Assembly (NCBI RefSeq): GCF_947179165.1
Contig: NC_077242.1
Location: 21,518,597-21,582,596, forward strand
Direction of reading: 5' to 3'
Length of the DNA: 64,000 nucleotides
Source of the DNA: Solanum dulcamara
Lineage: Eukaryota; Streptophyta; Magnoliopsida; Solanales; Solanaceae
Below, piece by piece: positions 10,827-23,875 of this stretch; the first letter of the stretch is position 1; every line of letters begins with the position of its first letter. The notes under the pieces were generated by a model. The model was not told the origin of the DNA. It saw only the letters and a list, made by a program, of their open reading frames with translations, and ran no database searches. The translations under genes and the position numbers were made by a program.

Positions 10827-13104
10827 TATCACGATCTGACCTAGGGCCTAGTCGTAACACGACGATTAGAATCCCTAAGGACCCCAACTAAGACTCTTAG
10901 CATATCATTCATGAGCATATATAAGGTAAATAAAAATAAAGACTGAATCATAATACAAAAGTAACATCTCAAGTAGATCATCAGTTGAAAAGGAGAATAT
11001 ATGACAACACAGACTCTTTTCTGTCTAGAATGCCTCTACTACTAGATGGGGGCATGAGACAATCTCTCAGCTCACTCAATATAAAACGTAAAGAAGTCAC
11101 AATACTCATAGGAAATAAATATCTCATCTTCGGAACATAAAGACTCATAAATAGTAAAAGCTAACAAACACTAGCCACGAGCGGGAGGAGGATGAGCGCA
11201 ATTTTCGGTCCCTACATTATGATACAATATAGGAAAAAAGTATGTGTTAGTACATGGAATGCACTAAGTATGCGAGAATATGCATGAACAATAAATATAG
11301 AACATAATCAATATGAATCAAGAGATGCAAGACCAATATCTTTAAAACATGTCTAAAGTCATGAAAACATTAAAATATTTATTGCATTGGTCAATGCATT
11401 AAAATAATCTCATAATCATCATAAGAGCTCATACCTCGACTGAAACTGTGTGGGATAGGACCTTTAATCGACATATAAGACCATGCGAGCTAATATATAA
11501 AATCTGATGACTCTTGCATCCAGATAGGGGAGGCTACCTTGCCAGGGCATACTCCATTAAGTAACTCCTTAAATAAGCTATGTGGATCCACTAGCTTCGC
11601 CATATTGACATATATAAACCTACGCAGGCAACATAGTTTGGGACTAAAGATTGCTACTAGGATTCCCTTGCGTAACACTAACTGCGTTACCAGACTGAAC
11701 CCAACCTAAAAGTCCTCTTGATTCTTAGTTAATATCCCAATGGAACTCATAAAACATGATCATAGACACCATAGGGAAAGATATTATCTACCTATCAATC
11801 CATCTTTATAAAATATAATAAAAATAGCTCATCTAACATCATCATAATAAAACGTAGGATTAGCTCATGTTTTATATAGCTCATGCAATGTGGGTGAAGG
11901 CTTTCCATTATTACATATCCTTGATCATAAACATCATTAGGGACTTAAATTTTCCCATCTTCAACTTTACTAGAAACTTCATAGAATCATCATTCATAAA
12001 CTTCTTTGCATAAGGCATCTTTAATTCAAAGCATAAAGCTTTCATTAAAATATAACTTAAAAATCATGATCATATCTCATAAATCATACTTGAAACTAGA
12101 ATATATGATGGGCCATTGAAATTCAACTTGAAATCATTCAATATGGTATGAATTATGCATAATTCGACTAATAACTTTGGAATATATCATAATTGAGAAG
12201 ACTCAATGTTAAATCATGCAACTAGGGCTTTTAAATTAAAAAAATTATAAGAGAATTGAGAAGAGATCTTTGGAATTCCATGGGTGAAAGGTACCCATGG
12301 ATGAAGTCCCACATACCTTAACCTTGATTAACCCTAGGTTGTAGATATTGAAAGCTTGACCTTGAAGAATCCTATTGAATTTGCTTGAGATAAAAGAAAA
12401 CTTGGAGAGAAGACTTGGGAGAAAAGACTTTGGGGTTTTGGGAGTTATGGGGAGAATGAGAGAGTTAGAATGTTTTAGGGTAGTTAATAGTTATTAACTT
12501 AGTCCCAAAAACCGTCCACATTTATTATTTACATATAGGGAAAAATTAGAATAACTTTCATTAAAGCTGAATTTGGGACCCATAATGGGCCATCACCATG
12601 GACCATGAAGGGCACCACGGTCCGTCGTCCCCTCCGTGGTGAGGGACTTGAACTTTTTCTGAAAAAGGCTTGGGAAGGCTGCCCACCATGACACCCACCA
12701 CTGCCCATCATGGGCACCATGGTTTGTGGTGGTCCTCCATAGTGGGTTGCCTTGATCTTCAAATTTTGGAGTTTGAACGGAATTTTAAGAAGTTCTCCAC
12801 GAAGACCTTCACGGTCCTTATAGAATTCTACAGTCTGTGAACCTGAGGCGTGAAGAGGTTTCTGACAAAGGCTTGCAGAGGTGTCCACCACAAAACCATA
12901 ATGGTTCGAGGTCCATACCATGGGTCGTGATGGCCTCTCGTAGTCCTCACTTTTGTAACCATTTAGTAGGGCATGGAATACGGTAGCCTTTCACAGCCCT
13001 TATTGGGTCTCGTGAAGTCCACCTGATGCCCAAAAACTGAGTTTTCTAAAATTTTATCTTTTGTTCCTCATTTTTTCTGACTTTTCAACTTCTGGGATCT
13101 TACA
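10827..13104 (-). repeat. Element A 3' LTR
   Basis: About 2.28 kb, read on the minus strand from TGTAAGATCCC (13104) to the family end around CTAGGCCCTAGGTCAGATC (10827 side). It contains CCACGG/CCGTGG palindrome remnants (about 12596-13020), a leader-donor motif (reverse CATACCTTAACC at 12312-12323) and a hairpin with 8-bp arms CCATGGGT and ACCCATGG (12278-12300). Confidence 0.75.
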
Positions 13105-13125
13105 ATATCTCCCCTTAGGAACATT
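13105..13125 (-). promoter_or_regulatory. Element A polypurine tract
   Basis: On the minus strand, CCTAAGGGGAGATAT lies directly before the 3' LTR start. Confidence 0.65.
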
Positions 13126-13399
13126 TGTCCTCGAATGGGACTCAAGCTAGAATGAATGGAATAGGAAAGGCACATAACAACCCAACATGAATGCAAAACA
13201 TCTTGATAATGCTTGAAACATGAAATCTTTAATCTCAAGCTAAAACATGACCTTAAAACTCATTTCATGAACATGAATGCATATGAAACCATGAGTACAA
13301 CTAAAATACATGATTTGGTCTGGTTGGGTCATGAAGCAACTACATACCTCAACTAGTCACAAAAGGAAAGAGATGAGGATATCGGGACAATATATCAGC

Positions 13400-14800
13400 T
13401 TTGGCTTTCTATGTAGCACCCTCAACCCCTTAATTCCTAACTATTTTCTTATTTCTCAACTTTCTAACTTGTCGGACTAAGATGTCAACTGGAACCTCTT
13501 CATAAAAAAGACTCTGTTTAACCTCAGTGTTGTCCAAGGGCACAATAGAGCTAGGATCTCCAATGAACTTCCCAAATAATGACACTTGGAATACCGGATG
13601 CACCAATTCCAAATCTGAAGGTAGATCCAATTCATAAGACACCATACCAATCCGCCTTAAAATCTGATATGGACCAACACAACAGGGACTTAGCTTCCCT
13701 TTCTTACCAAAATGCATCACATCTTTCATGGGTGAAATTTTCAAGTAAACCCAATCATTAACCTCAAATTTATGTTCCCTTCTTCTCACATCTGAATAGA
13801 AATTTTATCGGCTTTGGGCTATTTTCAATCTTTCTCTAATGAGTATAATCTTCTCTATGGACTCAAATATTAACTCGAGTCCTATCAAAGCAACTTCACC
13901 TACCTCACACCAACCAATAGGGGATCTACACTGCCTACCGTACAAAGCTTCAAATGGAGCTATCTCAATGCTAGTGTGATAATTTTTATTATAAGCAAAC
14001 TCTATCAATTGCAAATGGTCATCTCAATTTCCTTAAAAATTAATCACACATGCCCTCAGTATGTCCTCTAGTGTCTGAATGGTGCGCTCGGCCTGACCAT
14101 ACGTTTGTGGGTGAAAAGATGTACTAAGTCTCACTTGGGTACCAAGACCCTTTTGGAAAGATCTCAAAACTAAGATGTAAACTAAGTACCTTGATCTGAA
14201 ATGATTGACAATAGAACACCATGAAGCTTCACCAACTCTCGAATATACAATCTAGCATAGTTCTTGTCTGAATATGAAGTCTTAACTAGGAGAAAATGAG
14301 TTGACTTAGTCATTTGGTCAACAATCACCCAAATAGAATCATATTTCCTATGAGTACGAGGTAAACCAGCAACAAAGTCCATATTCAAGGATTCCTACTT
14401 CCAAGTAGGAATCTCAATGTCTTGAGCCAAACCTCCCAATTTTGATTACTCAACTTTCACTCGTTGACAATTATGACACTTAGCCATAAATTCTGCAATA
14501 TCCCTCTTAATACCATTCCACCAGTACACTTCTCTCAAATCTCGATACATCTTTATGAAATCAAGAAGAATAGAATACTATAAACTATGATCTTCGGACA
14601 AAATAATTTCTTTCAAGCCATCAACATTCGGAAAACACAATTGGCCTTGATATCTCAAAACACCATCTACTCCTTGGGAGAAAGCCTCAATAGCTTTTTC
14701 GACAAGCATTTTCTTTAATTCAACCAAAGATGGATCACCATCTTGCTTTGCCTTTACATCCACTATAAGAGATAATGCGGAAATATTTTGCACAATAATA
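13400..14800 (-). pseudogene. Element A integrase with chromodomain-like tail
   Basis: Three frames cover the integrase. The N-terminal H2C2 region and start (14578-14793) lead to a core starting MNMDFVAGLPRTHRKYDSIW (14182-14388), then ALYGRQCRSPIGW (13805-14014). The C-terminal part with VNDWVYLKISPMK, the GPY/F-like GPYQILRRIG and VHPVFQVS (13430-13789) ends in the chromodomain-like VPVDILVRQVRKLRNKKI. This modular C-terminus is typical of chromoviruses, whose chromodomain directs insertion to heterochromatin. Several frameshifts make it non-functional. Confidence 0.85.
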
Positions 14801-14879
14801 CCACCATCTTAAGAATCAACCAATCGCAAATCCAAATGGGCTAATTTATGCACATCCCAAACTAGCTCTTTCTTCTCAT

Positions 14880-16330
14880 CCTCAATATGAGAAACACTGT
14901 TCATAGACAACCTATTAAGAGCGTCAGCAACCACATTCACCTTACTCGGATATAGCATACCATGTCATAATTCTTCAATAGTTCAAGCCATCTCCTTTAT
15001 CGAAGGTTCAAGTCCTTTTAAGTGAATACATAATTCAAACTCTTGTGATCGGAGAAAACATCCACATAAATACCATAAATATAGTGTCTCTACAATTTCA
15101 AAGAAAATAGAACTACCGCCAACTCCAAATCATGAGTTGGGTGATTCTTCTCATGTGCCTTAAGTTGACTTGATGCATAAGCTATCAATTTACCATTTTG
15201 CATTATAACACAACCAAGACCAACTCATGAACCATCACAATACACAATTAACTCATCGGAACCTTTTGATATAGTCAACACTGGAGTGGAGGTAAGCCTA
15301 TCCTTCAACTCGTAGAAGCTCTTCTCACATGCCTCGGACCATTGGAATTTCACCTTCTCTTCAGTCAAAGAAGTCAAGAATGATGCAATGGAAGATAAAC
15401 CTTTCACAAACCGTGTATAATGACCGGCTAAGCCCAAAAAACTCCAAATATTAGAAGGAGTCAATAGTCTAGGCCAATTCTTAATTTCCTCTATCTTCTT
15501 TGGATATATTATAATTTCTTCCCTGGAAACAATGTGACCAAGGAAAACAACCGACCTTATCCAATAATCACATTTGCTAAACTTTGTATACAATTGACTG
15601 TCCTTGAGAATTAGCATCACAATCCTGAAATGATTTGCATACTCTTCCTCACTTTGAGAGTAGATCAAAATATCATCAATGAAGACAATCACAAATTTAT
15701 CCAAGTATTGCTTAAACACCCTGTTCATCAAATCTATAAAAGTTACAAGGGCATTTGTTAGTCCAAAAGACATAACCAAAAATTTAAAGTAACCATATTG
15801 AGTTCTAAAGGTCATTTTTAGAATGTCACATTCTCTCACTCGAAGTTGATGATAACTCGATCGGAGATGGTTCCCACCCTTAGGGCAGGGAATAGAGCTA
15901 GCTGCATTGGATAAAATAGAAATTTCTAGTCTAAATACTGGACCTGGTTCTCGCTTGAAAGCAATAATTCTTCTTCCAATTTCATACATAAAATTATGTA
16001 TATATAGAAGAGTTCATCCTTATTCAAAGAGATTAAAGTAACGCAGCCCTTCAAGATAGAGGCTTTCATCATCGTTAGATCTTTGAAAAGTAGATTGCTC
16101 CTTGAAGTTTATCAAATAAGTCATCAATCCTTGGAATGGGGGTACTTATTGTTAATTATGACCTTGTTCAATAGCCGATAATCAATGAACAATCGAAGAG
16201 AACCATTCTTCTTTCTAACAAAGAGAACCAGAGCACCACATTGGGAGATACTCGATAATAAAACCCTTGTCTAACAAATTCTTTAATTGATCCTTTAACT
16301 CTTTCAATTCTGTCACAGCCATGTGGTAAC
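14880..16330 (-). pseudogene. Element A reverse transcriptase and RNase H
   Basis: The frame at 15225-15989 (minus) has [24 protein letters not shown], the catalytic FIDDILIYS box intact, FLGHIVS, KNWPRL and [11 protein letters not shown], then the RNase H start IVYCDGS. RNase H continues in broken frames to about 14880. Upstream RT motifs ([10 protein letters not shown].., [13 protein letters not shown]) are readable at about 16080-16260 with frame changes. A foreign segment of about 200 bp (15868-16078) separates the KI of FSKI from the LRSSYHQL motif. The first 38 residues of the long open frame come from this insert, so its apparent ATG is not the protein start. Confidence 0.85.
15868..16078. 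other. Unexplained ~200-bp insert within RT of element A
   Basis: Comparison with the RTs of G, B and D shows that RT sequence stops after FSK (right side) and resumes at LRSSYHQL (left side), with roughly 200 bp of unrelated sequence between. The insert lacks LTR-like ends and clear terminal repeats. Its composition is less AT-skewed than the LTRs, and it has an open frame on the minus strand. Origin unknown: filler DNA from organelle or nuclear sequence is possible. Confidence 0.6.
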
Positions 16331-16479
16331 CAGGAATAGATATAGGTTGAGTATCGAGGAGAAGATCGATACCAAAATCTATTTCCCTTTTGGGAAGAAT
16401 ACCTGGGAGATCTTTGGGAAAAACATCTAGAAACTCATTAACAACTTAAACAGGAATTACTACCTTTCTATTCTAGGAA

Positions 16480-16995
16480 TGACTTATTTGGAAACTGAAA
16501 CTTAACCATATGGGTTCTACAATATATAAAGGCATAATATGCATGAAGTTAATCCATACCAAGAATAACATCAAAATCGATCATATCAATCTCTACAAGA
16601 TCAACCGAGGTGACTTTATAAAATACAGAAATCGAACAACTGAATCACCAATCAGAGTATAGACCAAAAAAGGCTCTATCAAGATCTCGGGACTAACAAT
16701 GAATCTTATGATAGGATAAGGAGTAACAAATGATAGAGTAACACCCGGATCTAATAATGCATAAATTTTAAAGTTAAGAACTTTCAACATACCAGTCCCA
16801 ATATCATGGGAATCCTCTAACTCCTAACTAGTCTGAAGGGCATAATATCTGTTTTGGCGTTGACTGCCACCCAAACTAGTAGCACGTTGATCCGGACAAC
16901 TGGTAGCTTGATTCTAATCTTAGGGCCTAGCCCCACCCCTAAACTCCCTAATATGATGACCAGGATTTTGACACTTGAAACAAATATCTAAACCC
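16480..16995 (-). pseudogene. Element A aspartic protease
   Basis: The open segment 16593-16790 reads YALLDPGVTLSFVTPYP, the gypsy protease active site (D-P-G-A/V-T-L-S-F), followed by PEILIEPFLVYTLIGDSVV. The downstream VDLVEIDMIDFDVILGM-like part is visible in the adjacent frame at about 16555-16610. The active site is conserved but the frame is not continuous with RT. Confidence 0.75.
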
Positions 16996-16999
16996 GCTA

Positions 17000-17954
17000 A
17001 GCACTCTCCTCTATGGTTTTTTCCATACTTCTTACATGAAGGGACAACTTGACCACCCGAAGCTCTATTTTGTGCCTTAGGATTTTACACCTTGTCCTTC
17101 TCAAATTTTGGAGTCAGAGTGTTTGAAGAACTTTGGCCTTGAAACCTTTGTCCTTATTGGAAATGACCATCTCTACCACCGGACTTGTTTCGAGAAAACC
17201 CACCTTTATACCTAGCTCTTTTGGACTCCCTTGCATTTCTCTCCCTAAGCTTTTCCCCTTTAATTTGCTCGATATAGATCATGAGCCTAGAGATGTATAT
17301 CTCCTTCATAAGTATAGCGGTTCCAGACTCTTTCATAACAAGTCCGACACTTTCAAAATAAACTTACTCATTCGGGCACGAGATTCAGTTACCAAGGATA
17401 GAGCATATTTTGACAACTTGGTGAATTTGAGGGCATACGTTCTCACACTCATGCTCCCTTGCTTGAGGTTGATAAATTCCAACACCTTCGCGTCCCTTAG
17501 CTCAAGTGGGAAAAAGTGATCAATAAAGGCACCTTTGAATTCTTTGCAACCTATGGGACCCTCTTCAACCTTTTTCACTTTTCATTGATTATACCAAACT
17601 TGGGCGACACCCTTAAGTTGGTAGGCCAACAACTCCACCTTTCCCTCGAGACAATCCCATGATAATAATAATCTTATACAATTCATCCCCAAAGTCTTGG
17701 GGATCCTTATCAAACTTGGATCCATGAAACTCAAAAGGGTCCATCCTCGTGAAGTCTCTTACCCTTAAAGCCGGAATAGTCATATTTTGAGGAGCTACCT
17801 CTCCTCTATTCACTTGAGTAGTCACAACTTAGGCTAACATCTGTAAAGCTACTCGGAACTCCACAATCAACACTTGATCATTCACGGGGTTATTTGGAGC
17901 GTGTTGCTCCTCATTAATAATATTTCTTCGAATAGTCTATCATCATAGAGGCAT
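17000..17954 (-). pseudogene. Element A gag
   Basis: The ATG on the minus strand at 17954-17952 lies in the context AAATCATGCC shared with elements C and D. The frame pieces give VRDFTRMDPFEFHGSKFDKDP (17613-17825), then FKGAFIDHFFPLELRDAKVLEF and QGSMSVRTYALKFTKLSKYA (17333-17578), then YISRLMIYIEQIKGEKLRER (17154-17336). Further on is a zinc-knuckle remnant near 16950-17020 (C-F-K-C-Q then G-H-H). These are the capsid and nucleocapsid parts of the chromovirus Gag. Frameshifts near 17335 and 17590 break it. Confidence 0.85.
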
Positions 17955-18171
17955 GATTTTGAAATCGCAAAGAGAGAGCGATCTCAATGAGAGAGCGTTA
18001 GTGGAAGAAACCTTAGAGTTCAACTTTATAGAATGATAAGATCATGAAAGAAGTGAAGTGTTTCCTAAGACGCCTTATAGCCTCCTATTTATAGATTGGC
18101 ACACTTCACACTGATGAATAAGATTCTACTTGACGCGGCATATTAGACTCCCTAGGATACTCGAACCTTGT

Positions 18172-18183
18172 ACTCTGATATCA
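18172..18183 (-). promoter_or_regulatory. Element A primer binding site
   Basis: On the minus strand TGATATCAGAGT, two changes from the tRNA-iMet complement TGGTATCAGAGC, a few bases downstream of the 5' LTR end at 18188. Confidence 0.7.
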
Positions 18184-18187
18184 ATTT

Positions 18188-19628
18188 TGTCATATCCCGA
18201 CCTAGGGCCTAGTCATAACACGATGATAAGAATCCCGAAGGACCCCAACCAAGCCTCTTAGCATATCAATCATGAACATACATTAGGTAAATAAAAACAA
18301 AGACTGAATCATAATTCGGAAGCAACATCTCAAATAGTTCATAAGTCACAAAGGAGAATAAACGATAACATAGACACTTTTCTGTCTAACATACCTGTAC
18401 TACTAGATGTGGGCATGAGAAAACCTCCTAAATCACCAAATATAAAATGTAAATACATCACAATACTCATAGAAAATAAAATATCTCATCCTCGAAATAT
18501 GAGGACACACCAATAGTAAAAGTTTACAAACTCTAGCCACGAGCGGGAGGAGGATGAGTGCGATCATCGATCCCTACATTATGATACAATGTAGGCAAAA
18601 AGTATGTGTTAGTACATGAAATACACTAAGTATGCGATAATATGCATGAACAATAAACATAAGAGATAATAAATATGAATCAAGAGATGCAAGACAAATA
18701 TCTTTAGAACATGTCTAAAGTCATGAAATCATTAAAAGATTTAACTCATTGGTTAATGCATCAAAAAAATCTCATAATCATCATAAGAGCTCATACCTTG
18801 ACTAAAACTATGTGGGATAGGACCTCTAACTTACATATAAGACCATGTGAGCTAATACATAGAATATGATGACTCTTGCATCAAGACAGGGGAGGCTACC
18901 TTGCCAGGGCATACTCTTTAACTAGGCTATGTAGATCCACTAGCTTCACCATATTTGCATATGTAAACCTATATGGGCATCATAGTTTAGGACTAAAGGT
19001 TGCTACTAGGATTTCCTTGGGTAAATACTGTGTTACTAGATCGAACCCCCTTAAAATTCCTCTCGGTGCTTAGTCAATATCCCAACAGAACTCATAAAAC
19101 ATGATCATAGACACCATAGGGAAAGATAGTATCTACCTATCAATGTATCTTTATAAAATATATTAAAAATAGCTCCATCTAACATCATCGTAATAAAACA
19201 TAAGACTATCTCATCTTTCATATAGATTATGCAATATAGGTGTAGGCGTTCCATCAATACATATCTTTAATCATAAACATTATTAGGGACTTAACTTTCC
19301 CTATCTTCAACTTTACTAGAAATCTCATAAAATCATCATTCATAAACTTCTTTGCATAAGACATCTTTAATACATAGCATAGAGATTTCATAAAAATATA
19401 ACTTAAAGATAATGATCATATCTCATAAATCATACTTAAAACTAGCATGTATCATGGGTCAGTGAAATTCAACTTGAAACATGTAATATGTGAATTATAC
19501 ATAATTAGACTAATAACTTCAGAATATATCATAATTGAGAAGACCCAATGGAAAATCATGCAACTAGGGCTTTTAAATTGAAGAATTTATAAGATAATTA
19601 AGAAGAGATCTTTGGGATTCCATGCATG
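18188..19628 (-). repeat. Element A 5' LTR, R/U5-side portion
   Basis: Aligns by eye with 10827-12285 (the 3' LTR) at roughly 90 percent, with short indels. It stops at 19628, where element G inserted. The remainder is at 29016-29811. Confidence 0.75.
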
Positions 19629-21886
19629 TGTAAGACCACGGAAGTTGGAAAGTCCTAAACAAGGAATAAATGATGAAATCTCAAAAACAATGTAGAAACT
19701 GGCACCAGATGATGATCACAGAAGTCCATCACAAGCTCTGGTATGCACCACGGACTGTGGTGAGCAACCGTGGTATAGATTCAGAGACTCAGACCTACAG
19801 AGAAGGGACCACGATGAGGGACCATAGACCATGGTGAGCACCATGGATCATAGTGCACTCCATGGTGACCTCTCCCCTAAGGCCTTTCTAAGGCGAAGAC
19901 CGTGGATGATCATCACAGGCCGTGGAGCTCTTCACTAACTGTGGTGTGTTTTTGTGGTGGTCATTCTGTAGGTCTCCTGTAAGACCTTCACCATGACCAT
20001 GTTTCACGAGTCATGATGAACTCCACGGATCGTGAAGGTCTTTGTAGAGGAAGTTTAGAGAATCTCCCTACAGATTTCTAAAATCTTTCCCCAAGTCATT
20101 TAACATGGGTCATGGTGAGCACCACAGACAATGAAGAGTCCCCGTAAAGCCCAGTCAGAAAAGATTTAAAAGGTGTATTTTAGTCTTTTGTCATATTTTA
20201 ACACCAAAGTGTGGTCATTTTGGGGACTTAATTGACCCCAACCAAAGACCTTAAACCTTCCAAAACCCTTATTCCTCACATTAACTACCTCAAATAAGAA
20301 AACCAGAACCTCTTAAGTTCGTCTCTAGTCTTCCTCTCCATCAAGAAAGCTAGATTTCATTCAAAGAAGATCAAGTCTTCATTTTTTCAAGATTGCATTA
20401 TAGATTCATTCCCCAAGCTATGTGGGTCTCATTTATGGGTTCTTCCACCCATGGAGCCTAAATGTTTTTCCCAAATTCATAGTTCAATTTTAAATGGTGA
20501 AATCTTATGGATTTTTCTGCTATGATTCCAAATGCAAGGATTGTTGTTTATTTAAAGTTTATTTATCTATCTGAGTATATATTGACTCTTAATTGCATGA
20601 AATTGATGATTTTATTAAAGGTTTTTATATGAAGGCATGAAAGGGTTTCAAGGTATTTTTGTGGGTTCTTTAAAAGATACCTTAATTGATGCATTTCATT
20701 ACTCTAATGCATGCTAGCATTGTTTTAAATGATTTAAAGGTTGAATAAATAGAACCCATCTAGTTCTACTATGTTCTCAATGAAGTTTGAATTGAAATCT
20801 TTGACTCCAAAATGAATATTTATGAAAGCAGATGTCTATGATTAAAGAGAGTCTTAAGAAATGAAAGAATGATGAAATGATGTATTCTCTTGGTGAAACA
20901 CCAATTATCATTTGTGTGAATCAAATAAATTTTTTTATGAGTTATTCTACCGAATAATGATTTAATGATCGAAAGCTATATAAATGATTATGTTCTTATT
21001 ATATGAACTATTCTATGGGAATGACTTAGCACCGAATGGGGTAATGAGGTGAGATTCGGTAAGGAAATCCTAGTAGCAACCCATTTTCCCATTAACTATG
21101 CACCAACATAGGAGACCTTGTAGGCTTAGGATAGTGGATCTACAAATAGCCCTTAAAGTTAAAGTTAAAGAAATGAATAAAGTTGATGGAGTTCTACCCA
21201 ATAAGTAGTCTCCCCGTGCCACTGTAGGGGATTATGTTGGATTCCATATAGTAGCACACATGGTCTTAAATGTCAGTTACGGTCATCTTCCCACAAAAGA
21301 AGGTTTCAAATGCTCATTACTTGATTACTCATGCATGCACTCACTTATGTACTTTACTTATATATGTCTTAATGCTTTTCATTATAATGCATGATCACAT
21401 ACTTATTACATTCAAATTACTAATGCATACACTATTGCCTACATGATATTATCATGTACAGACCGACATTGCTCTACACTCACCTCTACGTGGCTAGGTG
21501 ATTATGTTAAAGTCTAATTTATTGGTGAGTTCCCATGTTTTGGAAACAACATATTCTCCTTTCTAGATTTGGTATGTAAAGTTCTTTTGGGATACTAATC
21601 ATGACCATTATTTCCATTTATTATGAGGGTGAGCTAGGAATATGTCTTAGTCCCTGCCAAGTCTAAAGTAGTAGAGGTATTGTTGGACAAATAGATGGTG
21701 CTTTTGATGTTGTTTATGACTCTTGTTCTATGTCATTTCCTTTAGTCCTATTACCCCTTTAATTTCACTTGTTATTTAATTTCATTACCTATGAAAAACC
21801 AAATGAATGCTAAGAGACATGGGTGAGGTACCTCCAGGTGTCTCATTCATCGTGTCACATTTAGGCTCTAGACTTGGGTTATGACA
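19629..21886 (+). repeat. Element G 5' LTR
   Basis: 2,258 bp from TGTAAGACC to TATGACA. The U3 side (about 19738-20150) has many CCACGG/CCGTGG-type palindrome remnants. The leader-donor motif is mutated here (AAGCTATGT at 20415-20423, where siblings have AAGGTATGT). The half-stem pair ATGGG/CCCAT follows. It is nearly identical to the 3' LTR over about 20586-21366 but clearly more diverged on either side. Confidence 0.85.
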
Positions 21887-21890
21887 AATT

Positions 21891-21902
21891 TGGTATTAGA
21901 TA
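21891..21902 (+). promoter_or_regulatory. Element G primer binding site (decayed)
   Basis: TGGTATTAGATA sits 5 bases after the 5' LTR end. It keeps the TGGTAT start of the tRNA-iMet complement but has lost the CAGAGC half. Confidence 0.6.
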
Positions 21903-22100
21903 TCTAGGCTTTGAATGGTTCTCGGATTCCAACATACCATATCAAATAGGGTGTTGTTCAGGGTTGTGAAGCATATCACAACTATAAATAGTAAACTATG
22001 GGACATTTAGAAAAGTTTTCATATATTTTAAATTCATGTCATGCCATAAAGTTTCCTAAGACTTTCTATGACTAATGAACCATTTTGTGTTCTCTAAATA

Positions 22101-23130
22101 ATGCCTCGAGGAAGAGTATTTCCACCTAAAGCAAGGGTTGATGATAAGGACTAAGCATCTCTGATTCTCGAAGCTCCACATCATGAGGAGGGAGTGACCC
22201 ATGCAGAATTTCAAAATATCATCACATTGTTGGCTCAAGCCATAGCCAACCAAGGGAATCAAGGCATTCCTCCTCCTCCTCCTCCTCAAGTTCCTACTCT
22301 GACTTTTAGGATTCGAGACTTTAAGAAAATGAATCTGCCCGAGATCAATGGTTCCAAGTTAGATGAGGACCTTATGGAGTTTATTAAGGATTTTTATCAA
22401 ATTGTGCCTATCATTGGTGTGCCTCTAAGTGAAAAGGTCGAGCTAGTGGCTCATCAACTCAAGGGTGTGGAGCCTATAAAATGTTTAAAGGTATAAAGAC
22501 ATAAAGCCAATAGAATGAGAAGAATTCAAAAGAGCCTTCCTAGACCGTTTCTTTACTTTGGAGGTAAGGGAGGCAAAGATCCAAGAGATTATAAATCTTC
22601 ACTAAGGGAGCATGAGTGTGAGGGAGTATGCCCTCAAGTTTACCAAATTGTCTAAGTATGCTCCTTTCATGGTCTCCAACTCAAGGGCAAGGATGAGCAA
22701 GTCTATTTCTAGTGTCTCTAGTTTGGTATCCAAGGACTGCAAGACGGCCATGTTGGAGGGTTCAATTCTCCCGACTCATAACATATGCAAAAAATATTGA
22801 AGAAGAGAAATTGAGGAAGAGGCTAAGAGGGTTCAAGAAGGCTAGAGTTGATGGTGGAGGGTTCAATTCTCAAAGGTTCGATCATGGTGGTAGTGGAAAA
22901 GGCTAAGGTGGGCAATAATTCATGGGGCAAGGTTCCACCAATACCCTCCTCCAAGGTTCAAAAAGGAAAAGGGTGCTAACCCAATAGTTCCAAGAGAGAA
23001 TATTAGTACTCAAGCTTTCCCCACTTGCAAGAAATGTGTAAGGACTCACAAAGAGGAATGCCTAGCCGATTCTACTACATGCTTCAAGTGTGGCAAACTG
23101 GGATACCACGCTAAAGATTGTAGAGGTAGT
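22101..23130 (+). pseudogene. Element G gag
   Basis: Starts at ATGCCTCG (22101). The frame is first stopped at about 22152, then runs 22194-22496 with a proline run and FRIRDFKKMNLPEINGSKLD. The capsid continues in the 22612-22800 frame (MSVREYALKFTKLSKYAPF). The zinc knuckle near 23080-23120 reads C-F-K-C-G-K-L-G-Y-H-A-K-D-C: the histidine expected at position 9 is Tyr, a CAC to TAC type change that would damage zinc binding. Stops include a TAA at about 22602 where siblings have CAA. Confidence 0.85.
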
Positions 23131-23229
23131 GGTGGTAGGCCTAAAGGAAAAATTGCTCATGGTCAACATGATCAAGGAGGTGGCCAACGCACCAACCATT
23201 TTTATGCCTTGTATATGAGATAAGAGGTT

Positions 23230-23875
23230 GAGGAAGCACCCAATGTTGTTATCAGAATGTTAAAGGTCTTTGGTTTTGATGTGCATGCACTATTAGATCC
23301 GAATACAAATTTGTTGTTCGTTACTCCATTCCTTGCTAATTGGTTTGATGTGTTACCAGAAATGTTAGTAGAACCTTCTTTGGTGTCTATCCCCATTGGT
23401 GAGTCATTGTTGCTAGAAAAGTCTTAAGGGTTTTCCCATGTCTATCTTGCATAAAGTTATTCCTTGTGATCTCATAAAGCTTGACATGGTAGATTTTGAT
23501 GTTATACTTGGGATGGAGTGGCTGCATGCATCTTATGCTTCCATAGATTGTAGAACTCATCAAGTCAAATTTCAATTTCCGAATGAGTCTATTCTTGAAT
23601 GGAAGGGTCACGATTCAGTAGCGAAGGGTACGTTCATTTTTTGTCTTATGACCCAAAAGTTATTTTCTACGGGTTGCATCTACCAAATCGTGAGGGTTAG
23701 GGATGTCGACTATGAAAGTCCTTCTCTTGAATCAGTTCCCATAGTTAATGAGTTTTCCAATGTCTTTCTCGATGACCTTCCCGGTATCACTTCTGAAAGG
23801 AAAGTTGATTTTAGTATTGATATCCTCCCCGATACCCAACCTATTTCTATTCCCCTCATTAAATGGGCCCGATGA
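23230..23875 (+). pseudogene. Element G aspartic protease
   Basis: ALLDPNTNLLFVTPFLANWF near 23288-23345 is the protease active-site region, with Gly of D-P-G replaced by Asn (two G-to-A changes), which would inactivate it. After a frame change the C-terminal part is clear at 23438-23875: LIKLDMVDFDVILGMEWLHA and the linker to RT ([11 protein letters not shown]). Confidence 0.85.

Noticed and set aside
12529..12921. 130-residue open frame on the minus strand
   Set aside because: Lies in the U3 of the A 3' LTR; its HYGGPP and SQAFF text is also seen in the other A LTR simply because the LTRs are homologous.
15225..15989. Longest RT frame (254 residues) as an intact gene
   Set aside because: Its start codon and first 38 residues come from the foreign insert, and upstream RT and downstream RNase H are in other frames.
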